Source: Pseudoflavonifractor phocaeensis
GTDB taxonomy: Bacteria; Bacillota; Clostridia; Oscillospirales; Oscillospiraceae
Assembly (NCBI RefSeq): GCF_021531375.1
Contig: NZ_JADYTU010000018.1
Location: 1 to 43,703, forward strand
DNA: 43,703 nt
Direction: 5' to 3'
How positions within the stretch are numbered: position 1 is the stretch's first letter; each line of letters opens with the position of its first letter. Shown one piece after another: positions 7,669 to 15,299 of the stretch. Below the pieces are notes generated by a model. That model did not search any database and was not told where the DNA came from. It was given only the letters and a program-made list of their open reading frames with translations. The position numbers were made by a program, and so were the translations under genes.

Positions 7669-8517
7669 ATGAAAAAATCCGGGGTGAAAGCGGTCATGAA
7701 GGCGGCTCATCAGGAACTCAAACGGAAGAGAAGCGTGACCGTAGTATATCTGGTGCTGCGTTTAATGGTCATTCTCATCATGGTGGCCCAGTTTTTCAAC
7801 CGCAATTTTGAAAATGTCTTCCTGTGTTTGCTCACCTTGGTCCTGTTCCTGCTGCCCACCATTTTTGAACGCAGACTCAAGATCGACCTTCCGGACACGC
7901 TGGAGATCGTCATCATGCTGTTTATTTTCGCGGCGGAGATCCTGGGGGAGATCCGTGCCTTCTATACCACCTTCCAGGGGTGGGATACCATGCTCCACAC
8001 CATTAACGGCTTTCTCTGCGCCGCCATCGGCTTCTGTCTGGTGGACATGTTCGACCGGAACGAGCGGTTTTCCCTGACCCTCTCCCCCGTCTTTATGGCC
8101 ATCGTGGCCTTCTGTTTCTCCATGACCATCGGTGTGCTGTGGGAATTTTTCGAGTGCGCCATGGACCAGCTGTTCCTGCTGGACATGCAGAAGGACACGG
8201 TGCTCAGCAGCATCTCCTCCGTCATGCTGGACCCCACCGGGGGTAATACGCCCGTGGCCATCAAAGGGATCACCGACGTGATCGTGGTGGCAAACGGAGA
8301 GCAGATCCCCCTGGGCGTGGGAGGCTATCTGGACGTTGGCATTCTGGACACCATGAAGGACCTGGTGGTCAACTTCGTGGGCGCGGTGGTGTTTTCCTTC
8401 ATCGGATATTTCTACGTAAAGGGGAGAGGCAAGGGCCGCTTTGCCCGGCGCTTTATTCCCCGGGTGCTGAGCGGTGCGGAGGAGGAGAAACAGGAATCTG
8501 AACAGACCGGAGAATAA
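7669..8517 (+). CDS. Polytopic membrane protein, YjdF/DUF2238-like (282 aa)
   Basis: Integral membrane protein with six or so hydrophobic segments: two between residues 25 and 70, one at about 80-95, two spanning GFLCAAIGFCLVDMF and FMAIVAFCFSMTIGVLWEF, and one near the C-terminus (LVVNFVGAVVFSFIGYFYV). Conserved-looking polar positions sit in or near the membrane: GWDTMLHTINGF, IGVLWEFFECAMDQ and DMQKDT; this D-H / W-E-E pattern is the signature of the YjdF-type family, whose role is unknown. The C-terminus is charged and glutamate-rich. Start chosen at ATG 7669 (GGGAG six bases upstream), consistent with the promoter at 7601. Monocistronic or with the DUF1540 gene 53 bases downstream. Confidence 0.8.
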   Translation: MKKSGVKAVMKAAHQELKRKRSVTVVYLVLRLMVILIMVAQFFNRNFENVFLCLLTLVLFLLPTIFERRLKIDLPDTLEIVIMLFIFAAEILGEIRAFYTTFQGWDTMLHTINGFLCAAIGFCLVDMFDRNERFSLTLSPVFMAIVAFCFSMTIGVLWEFFECAMDQLFLLDMQKDTVLSSISSVMLDPTGGNTPVAIKGITDVIVVANGEQIPLGVGGYLDVGILDTMKDLVVNFVGAVVFSFIGYFYVKGRGKGRFARRFIPRVLSGAEEEKQESEQTGE

Positions 8518-8570
8518 TCCCGCTGCTGAGTGTCCATACTAAGGCCATCCCAAATGAGGAGGTTTGACGT

Positions 8571-8741
8571 ATGGATCAGAAGTCCTGTAATACCAGCATC
8601 AAGTGCAGCGTCTCCAGCTGCGCGTTCCACAACGGTCCCTATAATTGCTGTTCGCTGGAGTCCATCAAGGTGGGCTGCTGCGACTCCACCCCCACCAAGT
8701 GTGAGGGGACCGAGTGTGCGTCCTTCGAGCTGGCCAAGTGA
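8571..8741 (+). CDS. DUF1540 cysteine-rich protein (56 aa)
   Basis: Very short, cysteine-rich protein with eight Cys residues: C-x5-C-x4-C and later CC, CC, C-x4-C spacings, and the sequence IKCSVSSCAFHN typical of the DUF1540 repeat. Such proteins probably bind a metal ion, but no role is established. GAGGAGG lies eight bases before ATG. A strong two-way terminator follows. It is too short for most gene callers but the ribosome site, Cys pattern and terminator together make it convincing. Confidence 0.85.
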   Translation: MDQKSCNTSIKCSVSSCAFHNGPYNCCSLESIKVGCCDSTPTKCEGTECASFELAK

Positions 8742-8763
8742 TCCTGAGGCCTGAGAAATGAAA

Positions 8764-8798
8764 AAATCCGCCGCGGAATGAAGTTCCGCGGCGGATTT
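8764..8798. terminator. Bidirectional terminator between DUF1540 gene and rnfA
   Basis: Perfect 15-bp stem (8764-8778 with 8784-8798), TGAAG loop, with T-rich flank on the plus side and A-rich flank (T-run on minus) on the other. It serves the two converging genes. Confidence 0.93.
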
Positions 8799-8815
8799 TC
8801 CTGTTTTCGAGAAAA

Positions 8816-9403
8816 TCAGCCGACATGCAGTCCGTAAAAACCCACCAGCGCTAACGCCATCAGCCCGGCGGTGATGAGCAGGATGGGGGTGCCCCGGAAG
8901 CATCTGGGGCAGCTGTCAAAGTTGACCTCCTCCCGCAGACTGGCAAAGCTGGCCAGCGCCACGGTGGCGCCGATGCCGCCCAGGAAGGAGAAGAGGAGGG
9001 CGGCGGGCAGGCTGTAGCTGCGCTGGGCCACCAGCAGGGCGGAGCCCAGCGCGGCGCAGTTGGTGGACACGGCGGCCAGGTTGCCGTCCATGCGGCGGGA
9101 CAGCTCGGGTACGCAGACCCGGATAAACTTCCGCAGTCCGGCCACCAGTCCGGGAATCAGCAGGGCCAGAAACAGCAGCCGGTAGTATTGCCAGCTGAAC
9201 CGGGTGAAGACCAAAAAGTCAGCCAGCCAGGAGCACAGCGCTCCCAGCACCATGACCACCGTGAGGCAGTACCCGGTCCGCAGGGCGTCCACGGGGTCCC
9301 GAAAGCTGCGGACCCGGGTGCCGATGCCCATGCAGTTGACCAGAATGAAGTTTTCCGAGAGCAGGGCGGCCAGGGCTACCCCGGCCAGATCTAAAATACC
9401 CAT
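8816..9403 (-). CDS. rnfA: Rnf complex subunit A-like membrane protein (195 aa)
   Basis: Six-helix membrane protein of the RnfA/RnfE/NqrD/NqrE family, a core subunit that carries electrons across the membrane in the ferredoxin:NAD+ oxidoreductase. It is closer to RnfA than RnfE: STNCAALGSALL matches the RnfA TTNCAVLG segment and FRGTPILLITAGLMALALVGF matches its C-terminus. In known RnfA the two half-helices each supply a Cys for a membrane [2Fe-2S] cluster. The second (in TNC) is kept; at the first, the usual GLCPF reads GIGTR, with a Cys four residues earlier (LVNCMG). AAAGGAGG lies seven bases before ATG. Last gene of the rnfC-DG-A operon; 42 bases separate it from rnfDG. Confidence 0.88.
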   Translation of the reverse strand: MGILDLAGVALAALLSENFILVNCMGIGTRVRSFRDPVDALRTGYCLTVVMVLGALCSWLADFLVFTRFSWQYYRLLFLALLIPGLVAGLRKFIRVCVPELSRRMDGNLAAVSTNCAALGSALLVAQRSYSLPAALLFSFLGGIGATVALASFASLREEVNFDSCPRCFRGTPILLITAGLMALALVGFYGLHVG

Positions 9404-9445
9404 GGAGCGGCCTCCTTTCCCGACGGAGCCCGGTACAGGGAGACG

Positions 9446-11101
9446 TCAGACCTCTCCATCCACATAGCTCACGTCGCCTCCTTCCAAATCCAGATTGGCT
9501 ACGATGGCCAGTGCCCGGTTGACACCGGCGGTAATGGCCTGAGAAGTGGCGGTGGCGCCGGACACAGCGTCCACCGAGTTAGCCCCCGAGGAACGGATGG
9601 TGCCCGATTTGCCCACATAGCGCCGCAGGGCGGCGGGGGTCATGGCCTCGGTGCCGACGCCGGAGGTCTCCTTGTGGTCGGTGACGGCCACTCCGGTGAC
9701 CCGGCCGTCCAGATCCACGCCCACCTCCATGGTAACGACGCCACCGAAACCATGGGCCTGGATCTCCACGCAGTAGCCCACCAGCTCATTGTCCTCACTG
9801 TAGCCGGCCTGGATGCTCAGAGCGCCCACGGCCCGGTAGGGGATCTCAGAACTGAAGGCGGCCTGGGGCATCACCTGGGACAGCAGCTCCTGCTGGGCAT
9901 CTGTCTCAGCCCGGGCGGTGTCTAAATCGGTAAAGCGGTGAACGCCGAAGATGACCAGGCCGGTGGCTAGGATCACCGCGCCCAGACAGGACAGAGCCTT
10001 GGCCTGGGCACGAATCTGGTCCAGATGCTCCTCGCCGGGCATTTTGCCGCCTTTGATCAGGGTGAAGTGGAGGTTGGGCTTGATGAAGCGGATCTCCTCC
10101 AGATTCCGGCGCAGGCGGCTCAGCCACTCGCGAAGGACCGAGAACCGGCCGGCGCCGAACCGCCGGGGCATTCCGGCCCGGTCCAGCAGCCACACGCAGC
10201 AGTTCATGGTAAGAATGGCCCAGCCTACCCCCTCGGGGTAGGAACTGAAGCTGCGCAGCAGCATGGTCAGGGCTCCGCAGCCCGCGCCGAACATAAGCTG
10301 GCCCCGGGGCGTGACGGGAGAGGTGGTGGGATCGGTGGCGAAGAAGAAGGCGCCCAGGAGCAGACCGCCGCTGAGCAGCTGCGCAGTCATCCAGGCCATG
10401 GAGCCCACCCCCTCCGGCGGGAGCAGCAGGGCCAACAGGGCCACCGTGCCCAGATAGGCGGTGGGGATGCGCCAGGAGATGACCCGGCGCAGGATCAGGT
10501 AGAGCCCGCCCAGTAGCAGCATGACGGCGGACACCTCGCCCATGCAGCCCCCCTGCTGGCCCAGGAACAGCTGCCCCGGGGTCTGGGGCGGCAGGGTGCC
10601 CGCATGGAGGTAGGACAGAGGGGTGGCGGCGGATACCGCATCCACCCCCAAAAGGGGAAGCCGGTCCAGGGGCTTGGACCAGTTGGTCATCAGAACGGGG
10701 AAGGTGGCCAGCAGCATCCGGCCGGCCAGAGCGGGATTCATAAAGTTTTTGCCCAGACCGCCGTAGAACTGTTTGACTACCACGATGGCGAAGGCCGCGC
10801 CCAGGATGGGGACCCAGTAGGCGGCGGTGGCGGGCAGGCTCAGCGCCAGCAGCAGACCGGTGACGCAGGCGGACAGGTCCCGGAGGGTGTCACTCTGGCC
10901 AGTGAGGCGGCGGTAAAGGAATTCAAAGAGCAGACAGGAACCGATGGAGACGGCGGCGAGGACCAGGACCCGGAAGCCGAAGAAGAACACCGCCATGGCC
11001 GTGGTGGGGAGCAGGGCCACCAGCACGTCCCCCATCATGGCGGAGGTGTTGGAGGGTTGTCCCACCTGGGGGGGCAGGCGGAGGGAACGGGTGGAATTCA
11101 T
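9446..11101 (-). CDS. rnfD: RnfD-RnfG fusion protein (551 aa)
   Basis: Residues 1-about 330 are RnfD, a polytopic subunit with covalently bound FMN; the flavin site appears as SAATPL at 157-162 (usual motif S/T-G-A-T). After a basic cytosolic linker, a single membrane helix at about 369-388 leads into an extracytoplasmic FMN-binding domain typical of RnfG/NqrC, with flavinylation motif SGATAT at 514-519. Both halves are in one uninterrupted frame, whereas most genomes have separate rnfD and rnfG. Start ATG overlaps the rnfC stop (ATGA), with GGGAGG upstream in rnfC. Full-length homology to both subunits suggests a real fusion and not a sequencing error, but this needs comparison with relatives. 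Confidence 0.9.
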   Translation of the reverse strand: MNSTRSLRLPPQVGQPSNTSAMMGDVLVALLPTTAMAVFFFGFRVLVLAAVSIGSCLLFEFLYRRLTGQSDTLRDLSACVTGLLLALSLPATAAYWVPILGAAFAIVVVKQFYGGLGKNFMNPALAGRMLLATFPVLMTNWSKPLDRLPLLGVDAVSAATPLSYLHAGTLPPQTPGQLFLGQQGGCMGEVSAVMLLLGGLYLILRRVISWRIPTAYLGTVALLALLLPPEGVGSMAWMTAQLLSGGLLLGAFFFATDPTTSPVTPRGQLMFGAGCGALTMLLRSFSSYPEGVGWAILTMNCCVWLLDRAGMPRRFGAGRFSVLREWLSRLRRNLEEIRFIKPNLHFTLIKGGKMPGEEHLDQIRAQAKALSCLGAVILATGLVIFGVHRFTDLDTARAETDAQQELLSQVMPQAAFSSEIPYRAVGALSIQAGYSEDNELVGYCVEIQAHGFGGVVTMEVGVDLDGRVTGVAVTDHKETSGVGTEAMTPAALRRYVGKSGTIRSSGANSVDAVSGATATSQAITAGVNRALAIVANLDLEGGDVSYVDGEV

Positions 11102-12420
11102 TGGGCCTGACCTCCCTTCTCAAGCAGCTGGCCGGCCTGGCGCACCAGTTCCACCAGGGGAATACGGGCCGGGCAGATATAGGAGCAGCAGCCGCACTCC
11201 ATGCAGTCCTCCGGGTGGAGCTTGGGCAGCTTGCGCAGCTCGTTCTGGCGGACGGCCTGGCTGATGAACACGGGGGCCAGGTGCATGGGACAGGCGGCCA
11301 CGCATTTGCCGCAGCGGATGCACACCGATTCCTGGTCGGCCGGCCGGCGCTCCTGGCCGGTCAGACAGAGCAGTCCGTTTGTGCTTTTGATGACCGGGAC
11401 CTCCAGATCCGGCTGGGGGGTGCCCATCATGGGTCCTCCGGTGAGGATCAGATCGGCTTTTTCCCGCAGGCCTCCCGCCTCTTCCAGCAGGCAGCGCAGG
11501 GGGGTGCCGATGGGGACCCACAGGTTCCGGGGGCGGGCCACCGCTCCGCCGGTGACGGTGACGGTCCGGTGGGTCAGGGCTTTTCCCCGGAAGAGGGATT
11601 CCTGAATGGCGAAGACGGTGGCCACGTTGAGGACCACGCATTTCACCTCCAGGGGGGTGCCGCCCGGGGGGACCTCCCGGCCGGTGACGGTCTGGACGAC
11701 CTGCTTTTCCGCGCCCAGAGGGTAGCGCGTGCCGATGGTGCACAGCTCCACTTTGCCGCTGCGCTTACGCAGCCGGCGCTCCACCGCCTCGGCGGCGTTG
11801 AGCTTGTCCCCCTCGGTGACCAGAACGGCCCGCTGGGCCCCCAGAGCCCGGGCCAGAGTCTGGGCGCCCTGGAGGATCTTGTCGCTGCGCTCCAGCAGCA
11901 GCCGGTGGTCGGCGGTGATATAGGGCTCGCACTCAGCGGCGTTGACGATCAGGGTGTCCACACGGCCGGCGGCTTGGCGGAGCTTTTCCGCCGTGGAGTA
12001 GGCGCCGCCGCCCATACCGGTGATCCCCGCCTCCCGCACCCGGGCCAAAAGCAGCTCCCGGGTGACCTGGGTGGGATCCAGCGGCTCAGGACGGCCGGAC
12101 CAGGGGGTGTTCCGGCCGTCGTTCTCCAAAAGAATGGCCTCGCAGACACCGCCCCAGGGGTGGGGCCGCTCTTCAATGGCGACTACCCGTCCGGAGACGC
12201 TGGCGTGGGCGGAGGCGCTCAGCCCCTGCCCCAGAGCGATGGGCTGGCCGATGGCCACCCGGTCCCCCGGCTTGACGGCGGGGGTTGCGGCCTCTCCGGT
12301 GCTCATGACCAGGGGGATGACCACCTGGCTGGGCTGGCGCTCCATTCGGGCGATGGGCTTTCGCCTGGTGCTCTCTTTATGGGGAGCGGGGTTCACCCCG
12401 CCGAAAAAGAAATGTCTCAT
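11098..12420 (-). CDS. rnfC: Rnf complex subunit C (440 aa)
   Basis: Peripheral, NADH-binding subunit of the Rnf complex on the cytosolic face. Order: N-terminal HFFFGGVNPAPHK typical of RnfC, a barrel-like region, the FMN/NADH-binding fold with NAAECEPYITADHRLLLE, an SLBB-like region, and a ferredoxin domain with two [4Fe-4S] motifs, Cys367/370/373/377 and Cys406/409/412/416. The glycine-rich flavin loop reads GMGGGAYSTAEKL rather than the usual GMGGAGFPT. Start at 12420 (GGAGG seven bases upstream) fits the family; the frame is open to 12498. First gene of the operon; overlaps rnfDG by four bases. Confidence 0.92.
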   Translation of the reverse strand: MRHFFFGGVNPAPHKESTRRKPIARMERQPSQVVIPLVMSTGEAATPAVKPGDRVAIGQPIALGQGLSASAHASVSGRVVAIEERPHPWGGVCEAILLENDGRNTPWSGRPEPLDPTQVTRELLLARVREAGITGMGGGAYSTAEKLRQAAGRVDTLIVNAAECEPYITADHRLLLERSDKILQGAQTLARALGAQRAVLVTEGDKLNAAEAVERRLRKRSGKVELCTIGTRYPLGAEKQVVQTVTGREVPPGGTPLEVKCVVLNVATVFAIQESLFRGKALTHRTVTVTGGAVARPRNLWVPIGTPLRCLLEEAGGLREKADLILTGGPMMGTPQPDLEVPVIKSTNGLLCLTGQERRPADQESVCIRCGKCVAACPMHLAPVFISQAVRQNELRKLPKLHPEDCMECGCCSYICPARIPLVELVRQAGQLLEKGGQAQ

Positions 12421-12503
12421 TGGCTGACCTCCCCGTATTTTTGCCCCTTTTTCCGGATGATAGGACAAAATACGTGCCAAAATGCGGTTTACATACAAAT
12501 TAC

Positions 12504-12533
12504 ATCATAATCCAGCTCGCCCCCTTCTGTCCA
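12504..12533 (-). promoter_or_regulatory. Putative rnf operon promoter
   Basis: Minus strand TGGACA (complement of 12528-12533), 18-base spacer, TATGAT (complement of 12504-12509), about 84 bases before rnfC ATG. Confidence 0.55.
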
Positions 12534-12589
12534 GACCCTTTCTGAAAAGTTCACAGTTTTCTCAAAAAATTCCCGGCTTGGCCGGCATA

Positions 12590-12624
12590 AAAACCGCCCG
12601 CCCGGGCCCGGCGCGGGCGGTTTT
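12590..12624 (-). terminator. Terminator of the gene at 12627
   Basis: Perfect 12-bp stem (12590-12601 with 12613-12624), 11-base GC-rich loop that can itself pair, and T-run on the minus strand. It begins directly after the stop codon at 12627. Confidence 0.88.
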
Positions 12625-12626
12625 GG

Positions 12627-13430
12627 TCAGCGGATATTTTTCATCTGGGGGGCTGTACGGGGCAAGCCGAGCTGTCCGGCGTGCTCCTCCACCTCGGCCC
12701 AGGGGGCCAGAAAGGTGTGGATGCCGGCCCGGCGGGCCACCTCCAGCTTGCGGCACAGGGTATCCCCGTCATCAAAGAGAACAAAGTGGGCGCCGCTCTC
12801 CCGGCTCATATAGGTGAAGTACCGGGCGCAGAGTTCCCGGGAGAAGAACACCGAGGGGCGGAACCGGTCCAGCCGCTCCCGCAGCTCCTCCCGGGTCAGA
12901 GAGACGCCGCTGCCCGAGGGGGAGGGGAGAAAAAAGTCCTCCGCCGTCCGTTGGAGGGACAGGGCCACCCGGTTTCGGCCGAAACGCTCCGCGGCCTCCT
13001 CCAGCCGGAGCGCCAGGGAGCCGCCGGACAGGGCGGAGGGGATCAGCACTTTGGCATGGGGGGCGCAGTGGCCGTAAGGTTCCGGGACGAAGAGACTCCA
13101 GCCCCTCCGGGCGAAGATGCCGTCCAGCTGGGAGGCCATCTGCTCCAGAGGGGGCGTTCGCCCCTCAAAGTCCAGCACCGCCCCGGAGAAGCTTCGGGCC
13201 AGACATTCCCGGACCACCTCCTGGCAAAAGGGCGCCAACGGTCCCAGACCGTCGAAGCCCCGGTTGTCCAGCACCATCAGCCCGCCCTTCAGGGGCACGG
13301 CCCCTCCGGAACGGAACAGGTGGGGGCCCCGGCCCACGCGGTAGGCCAGATGGGCGGGCGTGACGTCCCAGCCCTGAAGGGCCCGGAGCTGCTGGGGCAA
13401 AATGGGAATATAAAAGGTATCCTGCGACAT
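12627..13430 (-). CDS. Conserved hypothetical protein, probable TIM-barrel fold (267 aa)
   Basis: No family is recognised with confidence. The protein alternates strands and helices in the way of a (beta/alpha) barrel: LMVLDNRGFDG, GAVLDFEG, WSLFVPEPYG, AKVLIPSAL, VALSLQRTAEDF, PSVFFSRELCARYF, HFVLFDDGDT and IHTFLAPWAEVE. The VLDFEG strand resembles the D-x-E end of strand four in GH18-type hydrolases, but the full DxxDxDxE motif is absent, so enzymatic activity cannot be asserted. There is no signal peptide. Start taken at 13430 (AAGGGGGAG nine bases upstream); an in-frame Met at 13460 lies inside the promoter region of the divergent gene. Divergent from yqeG. Confidence 0.65.
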   Translation of the reverse strand: MSQDTFYIPILPQQLRALQGWDVTPAHLAYRVGRGPHLFRSGGAVPLKGGLMVLDNRGFDGLGPLAPFCQEVVRECLARSFSGAVLDFEGRTPPLEQMASQLDGIFARRGWSLFVPEPYGHCAPHAKVLIPSALSGGSLALRLEEAAERFGRNRVALSLQRTAEDFFLPSPSGSGVSLTREELRERLDRFRPSVFFSRELCARYFTYMSRESGAHFVLFDDGDTLCRKLEVARRAGIHTFLAPWAEVEEHAGQLGLPRTAPQMKNIR

Positions 13431-13443
13431 GAACGGCTCCCCC

Positions 13444-13472
13444 TTGTCCATTTTTTTCAAACGTGGTATGAT
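13444..13472 (+). promoter_or_regulatory. yqeG promoter
   Basis: TTGTCC (13444-13449), 17-base spacer ending in TGG, extended -10 TATGAT (13467-13472). The roughly 80-base leader that follows contains a GGAA-tetraloop hairpin (CGGGC/GCCCG, near 13482-13496). Confidence 0.7.
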
Positions 13473-13558
13473 AACTTGAAACGGGCGGAAGCCCGCCCGG
13501 CGCGCTCTCCAAAACCTATTCTGCGCGCCCCATATTTAGAACAAAGGAGGACACCTTC

Positions 13559-14065
13559 GTGCCCTTTTCACTGATCCCACGGGGGGTCTATCCCTCGGTG
13601 ACCGCCCTGGAGCCGGAGGCTCTGGCGGCCAAAGGCGTTCGCCTGGTGCTGGCCGATCTGGACAATACCCTGGTGCCCTACAAGGTGCCCGAGCCCACAC
13701 CGGACATCGTGGCCTGGAAGGAGGCCCTGGAGCGGGCGGGCATCCGCCTGTTCCTGCTGTCCAACAGCCGGAAGCCCCACCGGGCCCGGCACTTCGCGGA
13801 AGCCCTGGGTATTCCCTTCCAGGGCCACTCCGGCAAGCCCAAGCGGGGCGGTTATTTCAAGGCCATGGAGCGGATGGGCGCAAGGCCGGAGGAGACCGTC
13901 ATGGTGGGAGACCAGATCTTTACCGATACCCTGGGCGCCAACCGGGCGGGGGTCGTCCCCCTGTTGGTGGAGCCTATCCGCCTGGCGGGCAACCCCGGGC
14001 GGTATATCCGCTACGCCGTGGAGACCCCCTTCCGTGCCCTGGGAAGAAGGAGGCCCTTTGTATGA
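13559..14065 (+). CDS. yqeG: YqeG family HAD IIIA-type phosphatase (168 aa)
   Basis: Cytosolic HAD-superfamily hydrolase of the YqeG/PGP-like group. Motif I is LADLDNTLVPY (nucleophile Asp, second Asp two later), motif II LLSNSRK (Ser), motif III the Lys near GKPKRGG, and motif IV MVGDQIFTD. YqeG of Bacillus is linked to ribosome-related and phosphatidylglycerophosphate functions, but the substrate is not certain. GTG start eight bases after AAAGGAGG. Its last four bases overlap the next gene (ATGA), so the pair is translationally coupled. Confidence 0.9.
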   Translation: MPFSLIPRGVYPSVTALEPEALAAKGVRLVLADLDNTLVPYKVPEPTPDIVAWKEALERAGIRLFLLSNSRKPHRARHFAEALGIPFQGHSGKPKRGGYFKAMERMGARPEETVMVGDQIFTDTLGANRAGVVPLLVEPIRLAGNPGRYIRYAVETPFRALGRRRPFV

Positions 14066-14925
14066 GCGCCAGATTCGGCCCCGCCGGCAATTCCGACAGC
14101 TTTTCCAAAGTCCACAAGTCCTCTCTGGACGCTCCGAAATGGATCGCCGACTTTGGCCTGGACTGCTATGAGTACCAGTGCGGCAAGGGTGTCCATGTGG
14201 GGGAGGAGACCGCCCGCAGGGTGGGGGAGAACGCCCGGGCGGCGGGTATTTCCCTGTCTCTCCACGCCCCCTACTTTATCAACCTGGCAAACCCCGACCC
14301 GGACAGTCTGAAAAAGACAATCGGCTATATCACCGGCGCCTGCTCAGTGGCCGGGCGGATGGGAGCGGACCGGGTGGTCATCCACTCGGGCGCGCTGATG
14401 AAGCGGACCCGCCGGGAAGCTCTGGAGATCGCGAAACGGTCCCTGCGGGAGGTCCTGGCCGCCTGCGACGACCAGGGCTTCGGCCACATCGCCCTGTGCC
14501 CCGAGACCATGGGAAAGATCAATCAGTTGGGGGACCTGGACGAGGTGCTGGAGCTGTGCGCCCTGGACGGGCGGCTGGTACCCTGTATCGACTTCGGCCA
14601 CCTGTATGCCCGCTCCCTGGGGGCGGACAACGGCCCCGAGGCCGTGGAGCGGATGCTGAACCGGGTGGAGGAGGCGCTGGGGGCAGAGCGGGCCAGTACC
14701 TTTCACAGCCACTTTTCCCACATCCAGTTCACCCCCAACGGGGGCGAGAAGTGCCACCGGACCTTCGACGATGACGACGGCTACGGCCCCGACTGGGACC
14801 CTCTGGCCGCTGCAATCGCCCGCCGGGGCTGGAGCCCCACGTTTATCTGCGAATCGGCAGGCACCCAGGCGGAGGACGCGCTGACCATGAAGCGGGTCTA
14901 TCAGGAGCAGTGGAAGCGGCTGTGA
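14062..14925 (+). CDS. Endonuclease IV-like TIM-barrel protein (AP endonuclease family 2, 287 aa)
   Basis: Member of the AP_endonuc_2/xylose isomerase-like fold, annotated in clostridia as deoxyribonuclease IV. Metal-ligand strands are visible in order: SLHAPYF, VVIHSGAL, ALCPETMG, CIDFGHLYA, FHSHFSHIQ and a final FICES. These match the three-zinc set of Nfo, which cuts DNA at abasic sites. Sequence outside these motifs is not close to classical Nfo, so sugar isomerase or another hydrolytic role remains possible. Coupled to yqeG by ATGA overlap. Confidence 0.8.
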   Translation: MSARFGPAGNSDSFSKVHKSSLDAPKWIADFGLDCYEYQCGKGVHVGEETARRVGENARAAGISLSLHAPYFINLANPDPDSLKKTIGYITGACSVAGRMGADRVVIHSGALMKRTRREALEIAKRSLREVLAACDDQGFGHIALCPETMGKINQLGDLDEVLELCALDGRLVPCIDFGHLYARSLGADNGPEAVERMLNRVEEALGAERASTFHSHFSHIQFTPNGGEKCHRTFDDDDGYGPDWDPLAAAIARRGWSPTFICESAGTQAEDALTMKRVYQEQWKRL

Positions 14926-15076
14926 CGGAGCGGCTTATCCCATAAAGGACGCCTTTGTCGGGGCTGCCCCGGTATCCCCGGATATTCTCGGGGGTGGTCC
15001 TATGCAAGACAGCCCCGGAAGGACCATTGAGAAAGAAAAGAAGCACCGCGCAGGCGGCGCGGGAATGGAGGAGACG

Positions 15077-15268
15077 ATGGACAATATTGTTTTTGGCGCG
15101 GTCTTGATCGCCGTAGGCGCGTTGGAGGCCATCCGCCCCAAGGAACTGTGGAAATTTGCCCACGGAGGACGCAAGAGACACACTGAACCCACACAGCGGG
15201 AACTGCTGATCAGCCGGATCGGCGGTATGGCGCTGGTTCTGGTCGGCGTGGCCTGCTTTTTCCTTTAA
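15077..15268 (+). CDS. Small membrane protein, DUF6199-like (63 aa)
   Basis: Two hydrophobic segments (IVFGAVLIAVGALEAI and GMALVLVGVACFF) flank a polar loop with PKELWKFAHGG and ELLISRIGG. That layout is typical of short DUF6199-type membrane proteins of unknown role. Start is ambiguous: ATG 15077 has GGAGGAG directly upstream, but ATG 15065 in the same frame is possible. The next gene follows after 31 bases. Confidence 0.6.
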   Translation: MDNIVFGAVLIAVGALEAIRPKELWKFAHGGRKRHTEPTQRELLISRIGGMALVLVGVACFFL

Positions 15269-15299
15269 TATTAGAACCGAGATTAAGGAGTCTTGATAG

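Noticed and set aside
12627-13430. Glycoside hydrolase family 18 assignment for the TIM-barrel-like protein
   Set aside because: The DxxDxDxE motif is incomplete (only VLDFEG), so the enzyme class is not supported.
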